Assembly (NCBI GenBank): GCA_037478935.1
Contig: JBBFLR010000004.1
Coordinates: 1 to 64,000 of the forward strand
DNA: 64,000 nt
Direction: 5' to 3'
DNA from: Candidatus Methanosuratincola sp.
GTDB lineage: Archaea > Thermoproteota > Methanomethylicia > Methanomethylicales > Methanomethylicaceae
The notes beneath the pieces are model-generated. The model had not been told where the DNA came from and did not search any database. It worked only from the letters and a program-made list of their open reading frames with translations. The position numbers and the translations under genes are program-made. Numbering within the stretch: the stretch's first letter is position 1; each line of letters begins with the position of its first letter. This document shows, piece after piece, positions 24,032-33,257 of the stretch.

Positions 24032-25372
24032 TTGGAGTTACAGGTCAAGCCGCTCGCCCAGTCCCTGACCAAGTTCGGTCTAACTGAGTACGAGTCGTTG
24101 GTCTACCTGACCCTTGTGAGGTACGGGCGGTCGACAATCAAAGACATAGCGGCTAAGAGCATGGTGCCCCGGACGAAGATATACCCTGTCCTCAAGAACC
24201 TCGAGAAGCGGCGGCTTGTGACCTTTGTCCCGGGTAAGATAATCACCGCAAAGGCCCTGCCCCCGGACAATTCGCTCCTCAGCCCGATAAAAAATCTTGA
24301 GCAGGACCTCAAGACAATGAAGAAGACTATCGCGGAACTCCGGAGGCTCCAAGACAGCGTGCTAGCCGCGGACCAGCTTGAGAAGAAAGAGTACTGGGTC
24401 ACCAGGAGCCAGGAAGAGGCAATTAAGAGGATTTATGAGATCGTCACCAACGCGTCCGAGGAGATAGTGCTCACTCTCAACCACGATGGGCTTGATGTCA
24501 TCTTTAGCCAATTCTTCGAAATACTCAACGATGCGACAAGGAACGACATCGAAGTGAAGATATTCGTCAACTCAGGAAAGCAGGACTGCGAGATCCTAAG
24601 GAGGTTCTCCGACTTCTTCAAGATCAAGTACGTGCCCTTCTCACCGAAAGTAAACTTGGTACTGGCGGACGGAAAAGACCTGCTCGTCTTCAAGAAGATA
24701 CTCCTGCTGGAAAACAAGGGTTCTACGCTCGTAGCCGAATACTACAGCGGAGGGAACATCTGCGACTATATCAAGGAATACATGAACGGGGTCGACTGGT
24801 CTGCCTCAAAGGATTTCCAGATAATCTATCCTGCAATTGAGAACGACTGGCTGAAGGAAGACCTGCTTTCCGGTCCCCAGTTCAACCAGGCCTCGCCTTA
24901 CTTCTACCTTTACCTTCTGGACGTGATGTCCACCAGGATAAACCAGAAACTCAATCCAACACTGGTAGAGATAGGCAGGAAGACAATTGAGGCGATGAAA
25001 AAGACATCTCTGCCGAGCTTCCTGCCGTCTCTTCACCAGTCGCTGAAGCTTCTCAGCTCGCTCGTACTCCTTTACGAGGGGGTAGAGTGGCGATTCACAT
25101 ACGACGAGCCACTCAACCTGATAACGTCAGAGGTAAGCGGCAACCTTTCGCCCGCCTTCAAGATTGCTGCCGATAGGGGGTTCCCCGTCCCTCCCATGAT
25201 CTGGGGTTTCATATTCTACGGTCTGCTGGACATATTCGGATTTGACTGTACAGTTATCGACTCCAGGTACAGCCCGGAGGATTTCTGGGCGATACAATAC
25301 CAGCTTTCCTCAAAGCCTTCCGAACGCTCGGCTGTAATTGATGATAAACAGCTGATTCAAAAGATAAATTAA
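24032..25372 (+). CDS. TrmB-family transcriptional regulator
   Basis: The 446-residue protein has an N-terminal TrmB winged helix ([40 protein letters not shown]), a coiled-coil linker near residues 85-115 ([20 protein letters not shown]) and a phospholipase-D-like TrmB effector domain at 125-260. A further C-terminal domain of about 160 residues is one I do not recognise. TTG 24032 follows GGTGA by eight bases. It is divergent from the cdv cluster, an unusual neighbour for a family best known for sugar genes. Confidence 0.8.
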   Translation: MELQVKPLAQSLTKFGLTEYESLVYLTLVRYGRSTIKDIAAKSMVPRTKIYPVLKNLEKRRLVTFVPGKIITAKALPPDNSLLSPIKNLEQDLKTMKKTIAELRRLQDSVLAADQLEKKEYWVTRSQEEAIKRIYEIVTNASEEIVLTLNHDGLDVIFSQFFEILNDATRNDIEVKIFVNSGKQDCEILRRFSDFFKIKYVPFSPKVNLVLADGKDLLVFKKILLLENKGSTLVAEYYSGGNICDYIKEYMNGVDWSASKDFQIIYPAIENDWLKEDLLSGPQFNQASPYFYLYLLDVMSTRINQKLNPTLVEIGRKTIEAMKKTSLPSFLPSLHQSLKLLSSLVLLYEGVEWRFTYDEPLNLITSEVSGNLSPAFKIAADRGFPVPPMIWGFIFYGLLDIFGFDCTVIDSRYSPEDFWAIQYQLSSKPSERSAVIDDKQLIQKIN

Positions 25373-25417
25373 ATTGAATGGTTTGATAAAAAGTGAGTTC
25401 TCGTTTTTAAGAACTTA

Positions 25418-25624
25418 TCACTCTTTTGTCGTGTAGGACCAAATCACAACGAGTATGACCGCGAATACCGCTCCGAAGAGCCCTGAAATGACCCACTCCG
25501 CCTGCAAGAGCATTGGCAGGACTTGGGCAAGCCAAGGCGATAAATTCTTGAGAAGGTAATACCCGGCCACACCGATGAAGTATCCTATCACAGCGATCGC
25601 CAAAAGCACTCCAGTTCTACCCAT
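25418..25624 (-). CDS. Small two-helix membrane protein
   Basis: The 68-residue protein has two hydrophobic helices (residues 5-25 and 43-62) separated by a short loop, and a KE-ending tail. It is convergent with the TrmB gene. Unknown function; length and hydrophobicity are the only evidence. Confidence 0.45.
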   Translation of the reverse strand: MGRTGVLLAIAVIGYFIGVAGYYLLKNLSPWLAQVLPMLLQAEWVISGLFGAVFAVILVVIWSYTTKE

Positions 25625-25804
25625 TCAATCTCCTCCACGTGAATCCATCTCTATAATGTTGGGATATAAGCGTTGCTAATCGAAAAATACCGAACTCTAT
25701 TATGGGCCTAAGATGGGGTTGGTTGGATCAGCTCCCAAGAACTTGTGCACAGCTTTTTATCTCATAAGCTAGATCATTCTATGTAGCCATTGGAGATTGC
25801 TGCC

Positions 25805-27022
25805 ATGTTGGACGTTGAAGCTGTCCGTAAGGACTTCCCTTTCATTAGGCCTGGTCGCGTGTACTTGGATTCGTCGTCCACAAGCCTGACCCCCGAGCCC
25901 GTCTTGGCTAAGATGCTTGAGTACTACCGGGATTACCGCGCCAATGTGGGGAGGGGAATTTATGTCGCGTCCAGGCGCGCGACAGACGAGTTCGAGGCTG
26001 CAAGAAAGAAGCTGGCCAGACTGATAAACGCCAGACCTGAAGAGATAATCTTCGTCAGAAATACTTCGGAGGCGATGAACCTAGTTGCATCAGGCTTGAG
26101 CCTGCGGACAGGCGACAAAGTCATAACGACTGTGCAGGAGCACCACTCCAACTACATAATCTGGTTGAGAGAAAAGAGACGGAAGCGGATCGATCTCAGG
26201 GTGGTCGGAGCAGACGCCTTTGGTGAATTGAAACTTTCCGAGCTCATAGGCGAGATCGCGTCAGGAGCTAAGCTTGTTTCAATGACGCACGTCTCGAACG
26301 TGCTCGGCGTGAAGAATCCTGTCGAGGAAGTGGCAAAAGCCTGCAGGGAGAATGGCGCACTCCTGCTCGTAGACGGTGCCCAATCCGTCCCACACATCCG
26401 CGTTGATGTTAAGCGGATTGGGTGCGACTTCCTTGCCTTTTCTGGACATAAGATGTGCGGGCCGACTGGTGCGGGAGCGCTTTACATCAGGGAGGATCTC
26501 CAAGGCGATCTCGAGCCGCTTTGCATAGGCGGGGGATCAATTGAAGATGTTGGGGTCGACTACTATGTTCTCAGGAGCCCGCCTCATAAGTTCGAGGCCG
26601 GGACGCCAGCGATAGCTGAGGCAATAGGCATGGGAGCGGCCGCAGAATACTTAATGGGGATAGGAATGGAAAACATTGAAAAACACGAGGCGGAACTGAC
26701 CAGGACAATGTTGGAGTACATGAAAGGGATCAGCAAGCTAAAAATCTACGGTTCTCCCGATGCGAATAGGCGGACCGGGATCATCTCCTTCAATGTGGAA
26801 GGGATGGATCCGCACGATGTGGCACTTGACCTAGACCGCGCCGCGGGGATCATGGTTCGCTCAGGGCACCACTGCGCTCTCCCGTTAATGAAGGAAGTGC
26901 TGAAGATCGAAAACGGTTCGGTCAGGGCGTCTGTGTATCTCTACAACACCAAGTGGGAGGTAAGGACATTCGCTGAAGCCCTCTCAAAGATCTGCGAATG
27001 CGGTGCCCGTGTTGTAGGATGA
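25805..27022 (+). CDS. Cysteine desulfurase (SufS/CsdA type)
   Basis: The 405-residue class V aminotransferase has TTVQEHHSNYIIW (PLP-stacking histidine), VDGAQSVPHIRVDV, the PLP lysine in SGHKMCGPTGAG and the catalytic cysteine in RSGHHCALPLM. It takes sulfur from cysteine for Fe-S clusters or tRNA thiolation. The SufS-type short loop around the cysteine suggests it works with an acceptor protein. ATG 25805 is preceded by GGAG; a TTG at 25790 is an alternative. It is monocistronic here. Confidence 0.9.
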   Translation: MLDVEAVRKDFPFIRPGRVYLDSSSTSLTPEPVLAKMLEYYRDYRANVGRGIYVASRRATDEFEAARKKLARLINARPEEIIFVRNTSEAMNLVASGLSLRTGDKVITTVQEHHSNYIIWLREKRRKRIDLRVVGADAFGELKLSELIGEIASGAKLVSMTHVSNVLGVKNPVEEVAKACRENGALLLVDGAQSVPHIRVDVKRIGCDFLAFSGHKMCGPTGAGALYIREDLQGDLEPLCIGGGSIEDVGVDYYVLRSPPHKFEAGTPAIAEAIGMGAAAEYLMGIGMENIEKHEAELTRTMLEYMKGISKLKIYGSPDANRRTGIISFNVEGMDPHDVALDLDRAAGIMVRSGHHCALPLMKEVLKIENGSVRASVYLYNTKWEVRTFAEALSKICECGARVVG

Positions 27023-27166
27023 GCTTTCCTCGCCTTTATAACTGGTCGAAAGTTTTTTGTTTTTTAGACCCCAGCGATCTTTTTGCACTGACCATAAGCC
27101 TTTTAAGCGAAAAATAATCCTCAAGTCATGAGGTCTTAAAAATGGGGGATTTAGTTTGCTAGGCAG

Positions 27167-27391
27167 TTGCCTTGCACAGTCGCCAAGGTGCTGGAAATTA
27201 TAGCCTCAGAAGGACCTGCAACCCAGAGCTACATCCGGAATAAAACCTCTATCCCTCCCCGGACAGTGAAATATGCAATAAAGTCCCTAAGGGAAAGCGG
27301 GATGATAAAGGAGATCCCGGATTGGAAGGACATGCGTAAGAAGATTTACGTAGTGTCGCGGGAACGGATCAACCCTAAGCAAAATCGTTAA
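27167..27391 (+). CDS. Small winged-helix DNA-binding protein
   Basis: The 74-residue protein is one MarR-like winged helix (AKVLEIIASEGPATQSYIRN, PPRTVKYAIKSLRESGMIKE, wing KDMRKKIYVV). TTG 27167 is the only start that keeps the first helix. It precedes the DUF362 ferredoxin gene by 49 bases on the same strand and might regulate it. The ligand is unknown. Confidence 0.65.
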   Translation: MPCTVAKVLEIIASEGPATQSYIRNKTSIPPRTVKYAIKSLRESGMIKEIPDWKDMRKKIYVVSRERINPKQNR

Positions 27392-27440
27392 ATCTTCATT
27401 TTTTCATTTCTCATCAACATCTGCCCCGGAGATCTTTGGC

Positions 27441-28532
27441 TTGAAGTACCGAGTTGCGGTTGTGGACTTCGCTGGAGATTATGACTCTGCAGTCAACAAA
27501 TTGCTCGCCTCGTTGGAATGGAAGCCAGAAGTAGGCTCAAGCTACTTGCTCAAGCCGAATATGCTCAACGCAAAGAGTGCGGAAGAAGGGGTGACGACCG
27601 ATCCGAAAATAGTTTCTGCAATGATAAGGGTGCTAAAAGGGAGGGGGTGCCGGGCATGCGTCGGGGACTCTCCAGGCAACGCTTACCCGGGAAAATCAAA
27701 AGCAGTCTTTGAGAGCACCGGCATGATGAAAGAAATCCTCGAGGCTGGAGGGGAGTTCCTTGACTTTGAGGGGCACCCCCCGGTGATTGAACAGATAGGC
27801 GGCGAGCTCGTTGCCTCAGTGCCGTTCTCAAAGCACATCCAGGAGCACAGGATCATAAACATCCCCAAGTTGAAGACTCACGTACAGACGGTGATGACCG
27901 GCGCTGTGAAGAACTTGTCCTTCGGCTGCATACAGGGCGCCAGCAAGTCAAAGCTGCATACATTGGGAAACACTTCGGAAAAAATGGCCAAGGTCATAAT
28001 CGACGTGTATTCACACATCCGCGAAAGGGTGGATCTCAACCTCATGGATGCAATAGTCTGTATGGATGGAAACGGGCCTTCCTTCGGAAGAGTGCGGCGT
28101 GCGTCAAAGATACTGGCGGGCAGGGATGCGCTGGCGCTTGATATGGTGTCATTTAGGATGGCAGGCATCGATCCGCTTTGCGTCCCCTACATCAGGGAGG
28201 GGGTGCGCCGCGGGATGGGCCCCTCAAGCGAAGACGAGATCGAGGTTATTGGAGGGCCCCTGCCCAACTATGAATTCAAGATCCCGTCAACAATCCTCAG
28301 GGACATCTCATTGAGGTTTGGTTCTGTGGTTAAGCGTTTTGTCCCAAGGATTTCCTTTGATGAAAGCCGTTGCGTAAAGTGCGGTGAGTGCGCGGGGATC
28401 TGCCCAGAAGGGGCTATCAGCATGGTCGGATACCCCGTAGTTGATGATTCGAAGTGCATAAGGTGCTATGCCTGCTATGAGGTCTGTGAATATAACGCAG
28501 TGAAAATAAAACAGAAGGCTTTGCCAATATAG
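27441..28532 (+). CDS. DUF362-family iron-sulfur protein
   Basis: The 363-residue protein has a DUF362 domain (residues 1-290: YLLKPNMLNAKSAEEGVTTD, ACVGDSPGNAYPGKS, INIPKLKTHVQTVMTGAVKN) followed by two 4Fe-4S motifs, CVKCGECAGICP and CIRCYACYEVCE. Family members are common in anaerobes, but their reaction is not established. It begins at a TTG. Its 3' end faces the nitrilase gene 34 bases away. An anaerobic redox function is the most that can be said. Confidence 0.8.
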   Translation: MKYRVAVVDFAGDYDSAVNKLLASLEWKPEVGSSYLLKPNMLNAKSAEEGVTTDPKIVSAMIRVLKGRGCRACVGDSPGNAYPGKSKAVFESTGMMKEILEAGGEFLDFEGHPPVIEQIGGELVASVPFSKHIQEHRIINIPKLKTHVQTVMTGAVKNLSFGCIQGASKSKLHTLGNTSEKMAKVIIDVYSHIRERVDLNLMDAIVCMDGNGPSFGRVRRASKILAGRDALALDMVSFRMAGIDPLCVPYIREGVRRGMGPSSEDEIEVIGGPLPNYEFKIPSTILRDISLRFGSVVKRFVPRISFDESRCVKCGECAGICPEGAISMVGYPVVDDSKCIRCYACYEVCEYNAVKIKQKALPI

Positions 28533-28566
28533 GGTCCAGCCGGGCCGAGTCACAAACCGTTTTCAA

Positions 28567-29670
28567 CTACCAGGCCATGTGCCGGCTCCTCGCCATATGA
28601 CCCGCTCTTTCATGGGTCGCCCCCGGCTTCCCCAGTCCCTTGGCATTTTTCTCTTCTCTTACATCGTTTTGCCTTACGGGATCTTCCCTGATCCACACAG
28701 GGCGGTTGGCCGACTTGTCCACTTCAAGCTTGAATATGTCGAACCTGTTGTAGTACCCGATGATGTCGTGAACCTGCTTGTGCTCGATGCTCTTTGAAAC
28801 GTCTATCTCTGCAATTATTATCCCTTCCTTCCCCACAAGTGGTTCGCAAAGGTACTCCCCTTGAGGGCCCAAGATCATGGATGCTGCCTTTGGCGTTCCC
28901 TCGAGAACCTTTTTGATCTCCTCCCTTCCCATTGAAATTTCTTCGATTGCGCTTTCATCCAGGGCACACGATACGACGATATTGAACACCTTTCCCTCGA
29001 AGGAGTGCGCCGCTGATCTGATCCTGATCGCCTCTGTGAGATCATAGTTATCTGAAGAACCCGGGCGCTTGAACGGGAAAGCAGGCGGATATGTTGCAAT
29101 ATGTATCTGCTCGCCCTGCGCGAGCATTGCATATCTTGCCAGCGGATTCGTGTTCTCTCCGCATATTAGCACCCCGACCCTGCCGACCTCAGTCCTGGCG
29201 GGCTCTAGACCTTGGGCATCACCATCGGCCCAAGTCAGCTTTTCGGCCCACGTGGGGACTAGCTTTCTCCTGTGGTTGATTAACCTCCCTTCCCTGTCAA
29301 AGAGCAGGTTGGAGTTCCACATCGTGCCCATGCTGTAGGCGGCCTTTTCGGTGACGCCTACGGAGAGGAATACCCTGTTCTCCTTGGCGATTCCGGCGAT
29401 CTTCTCAAATTGCGGGCTGGGTATCTCAAGCGCATTCTCGAATAGCCGCCTGAAAAAGATCTGCTGATCCATTGGGGGGTGCACCATGTTCCAAACTGGG
29501 AACGCGGGGACGAAGCTCTCTCCTAGAACAACAAGGTCAGCTCCCTTTCCTGCAGCCTCCGAGACTAGGCTTTCCATCTTCTCGATTGTAGAATCGCGGT
29601 TCAGAAAGATCGGCGCTGCCTGCACTCCTGCAGCGCAAAATTTCGGGTAAACATCTCCGACATGAACCAA
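28567..29670 (-). CDS. Nitrilase (carbon-nitrogen hydrolase family)
   Basis: The 367-residue protein has the catalytic triad of the family: E in LVVLGESFVPAFP, K in NHRRKLVPTWAEK and C in GVLICGENTNPLARYAM. The CGENTNP form is that of true aliphatic/aryl nitrilases and cyanide hydratases, which turn nitriles into acids and ammonia, not of amidases. A basic tail of about 35 residues follows the domain. It starts at TTG 29670 and lies 47 bases downstream of the oxidoreductase beta gene, so it may be in the same transcript. The natural nitrile is unknown. Confidence 0.82.
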   Translation of the reverse strand: MVHVGDVYPKFCAAGVQAAPIFLNRDSTIEKMESLVSEAAGKGADLVVLGESFVPAFPVWNMVHPPMDQQIFFRRLFENALEIPSPQFEKIAGIAKENRVFLSVGVTEKAAYSMGTMWNSNLLFDREGRLINHRRKLVPTWAEKLTWADGDAQGLEPARTEVGRVGVLICGENTNPLARYAMLAQGEQIHIATYPPAFPFKRPGSSDNYDLTEAIRIRSAAHSFEGKVFNIVVSCALDESAIEEISMGREEIKKVLEGTPKAASMILGPQGEYLCEPLVGKEGIIIAEIDVSKSIEHKQVHDIIGYYNRFDIFKLEVDKSANRPVWIREDPVRQNDVREEKNAKGLGKPGATHERAGHMARSRHMAW

Positions 29671-29717
29671 AAATTATCCCCATGATATCTAGTTGCCACT
29701 AAATAAAAATGGATTGG

Positions 29718-30623
29718 TTACTGGATGAAGAACCTCGGGAACGTCTTTTCCAGATCGATCGGCAGAGCTTTGCCCTCTACCTCCACTCGCTGGGCTGCAG
29801 GCGGTTCAGTTGAGTAATTCTTGTATATTGATGCAATCCTTTTTCCGAAGGTCTCTTTTCTCCTGTCGACAAGGATTGTGCCGAGCGCCTTCCTCTCACC
29901 AGACTCTAGGCCTATTATTCCTTGAGCCTTCTTCACCGCGTCTTCGTCGTCCTTCACAACAGGATCCCAGTCCTTGAGGCGGTAGGTGTTCTTTTCCACC
30001 CAATCCATTGTCACCAAGTTGTTCCAAGTCGGGCAGGGCTGGATAACCTCGAGTATCCCCGCGCCGCTGTGCGATATCCCCTGCTTCAGGCATGCCTTCA
30101 GGTGCTCGATGTCATATGCATAGCTCCTGGCCAAGAACGTGTATCCTGAAGCGATGCCTAGAAGGATCGGGTTAACTGCGCTGTTTATGTTGGGTAAAGC
30201 CAACGATTTCGTCTTTCTACCGAGCTGCAACGTCGGCGATGCCTGCCCCTTTGTGAGGCCGTAGACCCCGTTATTGTGTATCACCACAAGAATATCCGGG
30301 TTCCTCCTCCCCATCGCTATCAGATGCCCCATGCCTATGCCCAGCAGGTCGCCGTCTCCGCCGTGGACGATCACCTTAAGCTCTGGGTTCGAAGCCTTTA
30401 TGCCGGTTGCGAATGGTATCGCCCTCCCGTGGAGGGTGTGCACCCCGGGCACTTTGACAAAGTGAGGGATCTTCCCACTGCATCCTATCCCCGATACCAG
30501 GACGATCCTCTCTCTCATTATCCCCAGCTCAGAGAGCGCCCCCTTGAGGGCAGTAAATATGCCAAAGTTCCCGCACCCCGGGCACCAGTCTGGCCAGACT
30601 CCGCTGTTCCAGTCTGTCGACAT
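29718..30623 (-). CDS. 2-oxoacid:ferredoxin oxidoreductase beta subunit
   Basis: The 301-residue thiamine-diphosphate-binding subunit has PDWCPGCGNFGIFTALKGAL, SGIGCSGKIPHF and the GDGDLLGIGMGHL diphosphate/metal site. With the fused gamma-alpha subunit it converts 2-oxoacids and CoA to acyl-CoA, reducing ferredoxin. ATG 30623 lies five bases after the alpha stop. Only the Cys residues of the subunit itself are available for its Fe-S cluster; no separate ferredoxin-like delta subunit is encoded, as in Sulfolobus-type enzymes. Confidence 0.92.
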   Translation of the reverse strand: MSTDWNSGVWPDWCPGCGNFGIFTALKGALSELGIMRERIVLVSGIGCSGKIPHFVKVPGVHTLHGRAIPFATGIKASNPELKVIVHGGDGDLLGIGMGHLIAMGRRNPDILVVIHNNGVYGLTKGQASPTLQLGRKTKSLALPNINSAVNPILLGIASGYTFLARSYAYDIEHLKACLKQGISHSGAGILEVIQPCPTWNNLVTMDWVEKNTYRLKDWDPVVKDDEDAVKKAQGIIGLESGERKALGTILVDRRKETFGKRIASIYKNYSTEPPAAQRVEVEGKALPIDLEKTFPRFFIQ

Positions 30624-30628
30624 CTCTC

Positions 30629-32530
30629 TCACTCGCCTCCGGTTAGGACTACCCTCTCCTCGCCGCCTTTTATGCGCATGTAGGCATCGACAACCTCGTC
30701 CTGCGTTATCAGTCTGCCAGTGTATTTCAAAATCCTGCTCTTGATCCTGAAGCCCGTATTGCACCCAATGAGTTCTGCGAGCTGACCGACATAGTTGGCT
30801 TCAAGGCCTATCACATTATTCGCCTCCAAGATGAACTTTGAAATATAGTCAGCAGGGAAAGGTTCTACCATCCTTACTTGAAGGACTGCCACTCTGGACC
30901 CATGACTGCGCAACTCAGGGAGCGCATCTATGGCAGCGCCTGTGCTCACGCCCCAGGTGACCAGAAGGTCTTCGAAACCCTCATCGCCATACAGGACTGC
31001 CTTGTCTCCATCCGGAGCCTCCTTAAGGATCTTCTCCCTCTTAGCCATCCTCTTCTCGTACATCCTCCTTCTTGTATCCGGGTCTTCAGTGATGTGACCC
31101 CGCTCGTCGTGCTCGTCCCCTGTGTACCACATCAGCTCTTCGCCCAGGTATGCCCTTGGAGAGACAGGGTCGTCCCCAATCGCAAACCTCAGGTACTCGC
31201 CCGTCCCCTTCTCTACACGTTTTCCGCGTTCTACCGCCCCAAAGACCGGAGGATCAACAGTTGTCACGCAGTTGGCTATCCCCTTGTCAAGGAGGTGGAT
31301 TACCGGGACTTGGTACCTTTCCGCAAGGTTCATGCATTTCACGGCGTCATCCAGGGCCTCCTCGTGGCTGCCCGATGCAAGGACGATCCTTGAGAACTCG
31401 CCGTGTCCTGAATTGATTGTGAATAGGAGATCTGACTGGCTGTGCCTTGTCGGCAGGCCCGTCGAAGGCCCTCCCCTTTGGTAACATGTGACTACAACCG
31501 GTACCTCGTTCATTCCTGCCCATCCTATGCCTTCGGCCATCAATGAGAAGCCTGGCCCGCTTGTGCAGGTCGCCGACCTGACTCCGGTGAGCGCACCTCC
31601 TATTGCCATGCAGATCGCAGAGATCTCATCCTCTGCCTGTATGACGATGGGCGAACCTACTGCCCTGCCCTCTGAATCTAACAGCTTGGCGTGCTGCTCA
31701 ATGACAAAAGACTCGTCCGCGGCAGGAGTTATCGGATAGTATGTCTGCAGCCTGAGCCCCCCGATGAGCTTCCCTATCGCAACCGCATCGTTCCCTGCGA
31801 CTAGCATCCTCTTACCTCGAGGTGGCCTCTCTTGTCCTAGGATTTTAGTGCCCAGCTTCTTTGTACCCGAAAGCTCGTCGAAGCCGTCGCTTATCGCACC
31901 TGCCACCGCTCTGTTTAGCTCCCTGGCCTCGGCTTTTTCGATGAAGAGTGAATCTACGGCCTCGAGTATTTTTGTTAATGTCATCCCGGCAGCCCTCAGG
32001 AGCACGGTGGTCAAGGCGGTGTTCATTGCCCTCTCTATCGACGGGGAAGCCAGTTTAACCTTCTCCACTATGGTTTTGGAGAACGGGTACTGGAGGACAA
32101 CTTTACCGTTCCTCTGCAGCCATTCGTCAAGCTCCTTCACCGTAGCGCCGGCCCCATTTGCGTCCAATTCAGCCTTCAGCCGCTCAACCCTCTCCTTTTC
32201 CATTGGAGGCAGCTTTAAAAGCGATTTGTCAAGTAGAGCAGAGTCATGGATTAGCACGCCCCCTGGCTTCAAGTCTTTATAATGCGTAGCAATACTTTCG
32301 ACGTCAAGAGCCGCAACAAAATCCACCGGGTATTTTATGCTCCTGACCCGTTTGTCGGATGCCCGAATGTGCGAGTAGCTGTGCTTCCCCTTTATGTTCG
32401 AATGGTATTCCCTGTCGGCGAATACCTCGAGACCGTCCATTGCCAGTGCCCTCACTGCGAGCAAACCTGCGGTCTCGATCCCGCCTCCCTGCGGCCCTCC
32501 GATTATGAGATTCAGATCCATTTTAACCAT
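30629..32530 (-). CDS. 2-oxoacid:ferredoxin oxidoreductase, fused gamma-alpha subunit
   Basis: The 633-residue protein joins a gamma domain (residues 1-200: IIGGPQGGGIETAGLLAVRA) to an alpha domain (from about 235), with the diagnostic YYPITPAADE motif of the Sulfolobus-type two-subunit enzymes and TSGPGFSLMAEGIGWAGMNE. ATG 32530 overlaps the stop of the cysteine-rich gene by one base and is preceded by GGGGG. Substrate range in the family is broad (pyruvate, 2-oxoglutarate and others) and cannot be fixed here. Confidence 0.92.
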   Translation of the reverse strand: MVKMDLNLIIGGPQGGGIETAGLLAVRALAMDGLEVFADREYHSNIKGKHSYSHIRASDKRVRSIKYPVDFVAALDVESIATHYKDLKPGGVLIHDSALLDKSLLKLPPMEKERVERLKAELDANGAGATVKELDEWLQRNGKVVLQYPFSKTIVEKVKLASPSIERAMNTALTTVLLRAAGMTLTKILEAVDSLFIEKAEARELNRAVAGAISDGFDELSGTKKLGTKILGQERPPRGKRMLVAGNDAVAIGKLIGGLRLQTYYPITPAADESFVIEQHAKLLDSEGRAVGSPIVIQAEDEISAICMAIGGALTGVRSATCTSGPGFSLMAEGIGWAGMNEVPVVVTCYQRGGPSTGLPTRHSQSDLLFTINSGHGEFSRIVLASGSHEEALDDAVKCMNLAERYQVPVIHLLDKGIANCVTTVDPPVFGAVERGKRVEKGTGEYLRFAIGDDPVSPRAYLGEELMWYTGDEHDERGHITEDPDTRRRMYEKRMAKREKILKEAPDGDKAVLYGDEGFEDLLVTWGVSTGAAIDALPELRSHGSRVAVLQVRMVEPFPADYISKFILEANNVIGLEANYVGQLAELIGCNTGFRIKSRILKYTGRLITQDEVVDAYMRIKGGEERVVLTGGE

Positions 32531-32796
32531 CAGTCCCCCGTGCTGGTGTACTCATGCACGTCTGGATCGACCCTAGTCCTGCAGAAGAAATTATGTCCTT
32601 TGTGTAGGCCTCTCTCCGATGCATGGAAAGTTATCTTGCAGTCCCTGCACCAGCAGAATTCGTTTTCCTTTTTCGTTTCAAACATCTCACAGGCAGACTC
32701 GTCTTCTTTGTGTATCCCTGGTTTTTTCTCGCACTCGCCTAGATCGTCAAAGAAGTAATCCGGTCTCCACCATCTGCATCCTTTGCAGTTCCCCAT
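32530..32796 (-). CDS. Small cysteine-rich protein, first gene of oxidoreductase operon
   Basis: The 88-residue protein has CKGCRWW, GECEKKPG, ACEMF, CWCRDCKITFH and FFCRTR: nine cysteines plus histidines. It may bind Fe-S or zinc. The first half (CxxC-W, GxC, CxxF) recalls small high-potential-iron-type subunits of some enzymes, but I am not sure. Its stop overlaps the start of the gamma-alpha gene (TGATG), so it is probably an accessory protein or electron carrier for that enzyme. Confidence 0.6.
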   Translation of the reverse strand: MGNCKGCRWWRPDYFFDDLGECEKKPGIHKEDESACEMFETKKENEFCWCRDCKITFHASERGLHKGHNFFCRTRVDPDVHEYTSTGD

Positions 32797-32905
32797 AAAA
32801 CCACAAAGATAGATTCTTCATTTAAGGTTTTTAATGTTTCGAGCCCGATTTCTACAGAAAAACAAATGAAAAGGTTTAATTCACAAAAAAGAATCATTTC
32901 CGCGA

Positions 32906-33220
32906 GTGAACATCTTGAGAGAGACCAAAGACGGCGTAGTCTTGGATGTTCTTGTCAAACCGAATTCTAAGAGGGACTCGATCTCAGTTGAAGGGGATCT
33001 CGTGGTGATCGAAACGAGAGAGAAAGCAGAGCAAGGGCGAGCAAACATCTCTGCCTTGAAACAAATTTCAAAGGCGTTCGGAGTGAGTGCCACCTCAGCT
33101 ATCATCCTGAGGGGCAAATCTGATCGGAGCAAAACGGTTTTGATAAGGGGTGCCGGAAGGGATGATTTTGAAAAGTTCAAGGCAAAATTAGAGAAAAAGC
33201 TCCAAGATAACCTTAAATAG
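32906..33220 (+). CDS. DUF167 (YggU-like) protein
   Basis: The 104-residue protein has the family layout: DGVVLDVLVKPNSKRDSI, then RANISALKQISKAFGVSATS and LRGKSDRSKTVLIRG. Structures of the family show a small alpha/beta fold, but no function is established. GTG 32906 begins the domain. It lies 37 bases before the peptide-transporter operon on the same strand, without evident relation. Confidence 0.8.
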   Translation: MNILRETKDGVVLDVLVKPNSKRDSISVEGDLVVIETREKAEQGRANISALKQISKAFGVSATSAIILRGKSDRSKTVLIRGAGRDDFEKFKAKLEKKLQDNLK

Positions 33221-33257
33221 GAATAGAAATTATGATTCGTTGATTGGTATGGGTCTA

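Noticed and set aside
27139-27159. Six-codon open frame MGDLVC before the small winged-helix gene as a leader peptide
   Set aside because: Too short to distinguish from chance, although a G-rich string follows its ATG; no attenuation structure seen.
30378-30400. GGTTCGAAGCC-like string resembling a tRNA T-arm
   Set aside because: It lies inside the oxidoreductase beta gene and has no acceptor stem, D-arm or anticodon arm around it. No other convincing tRNA was seen.
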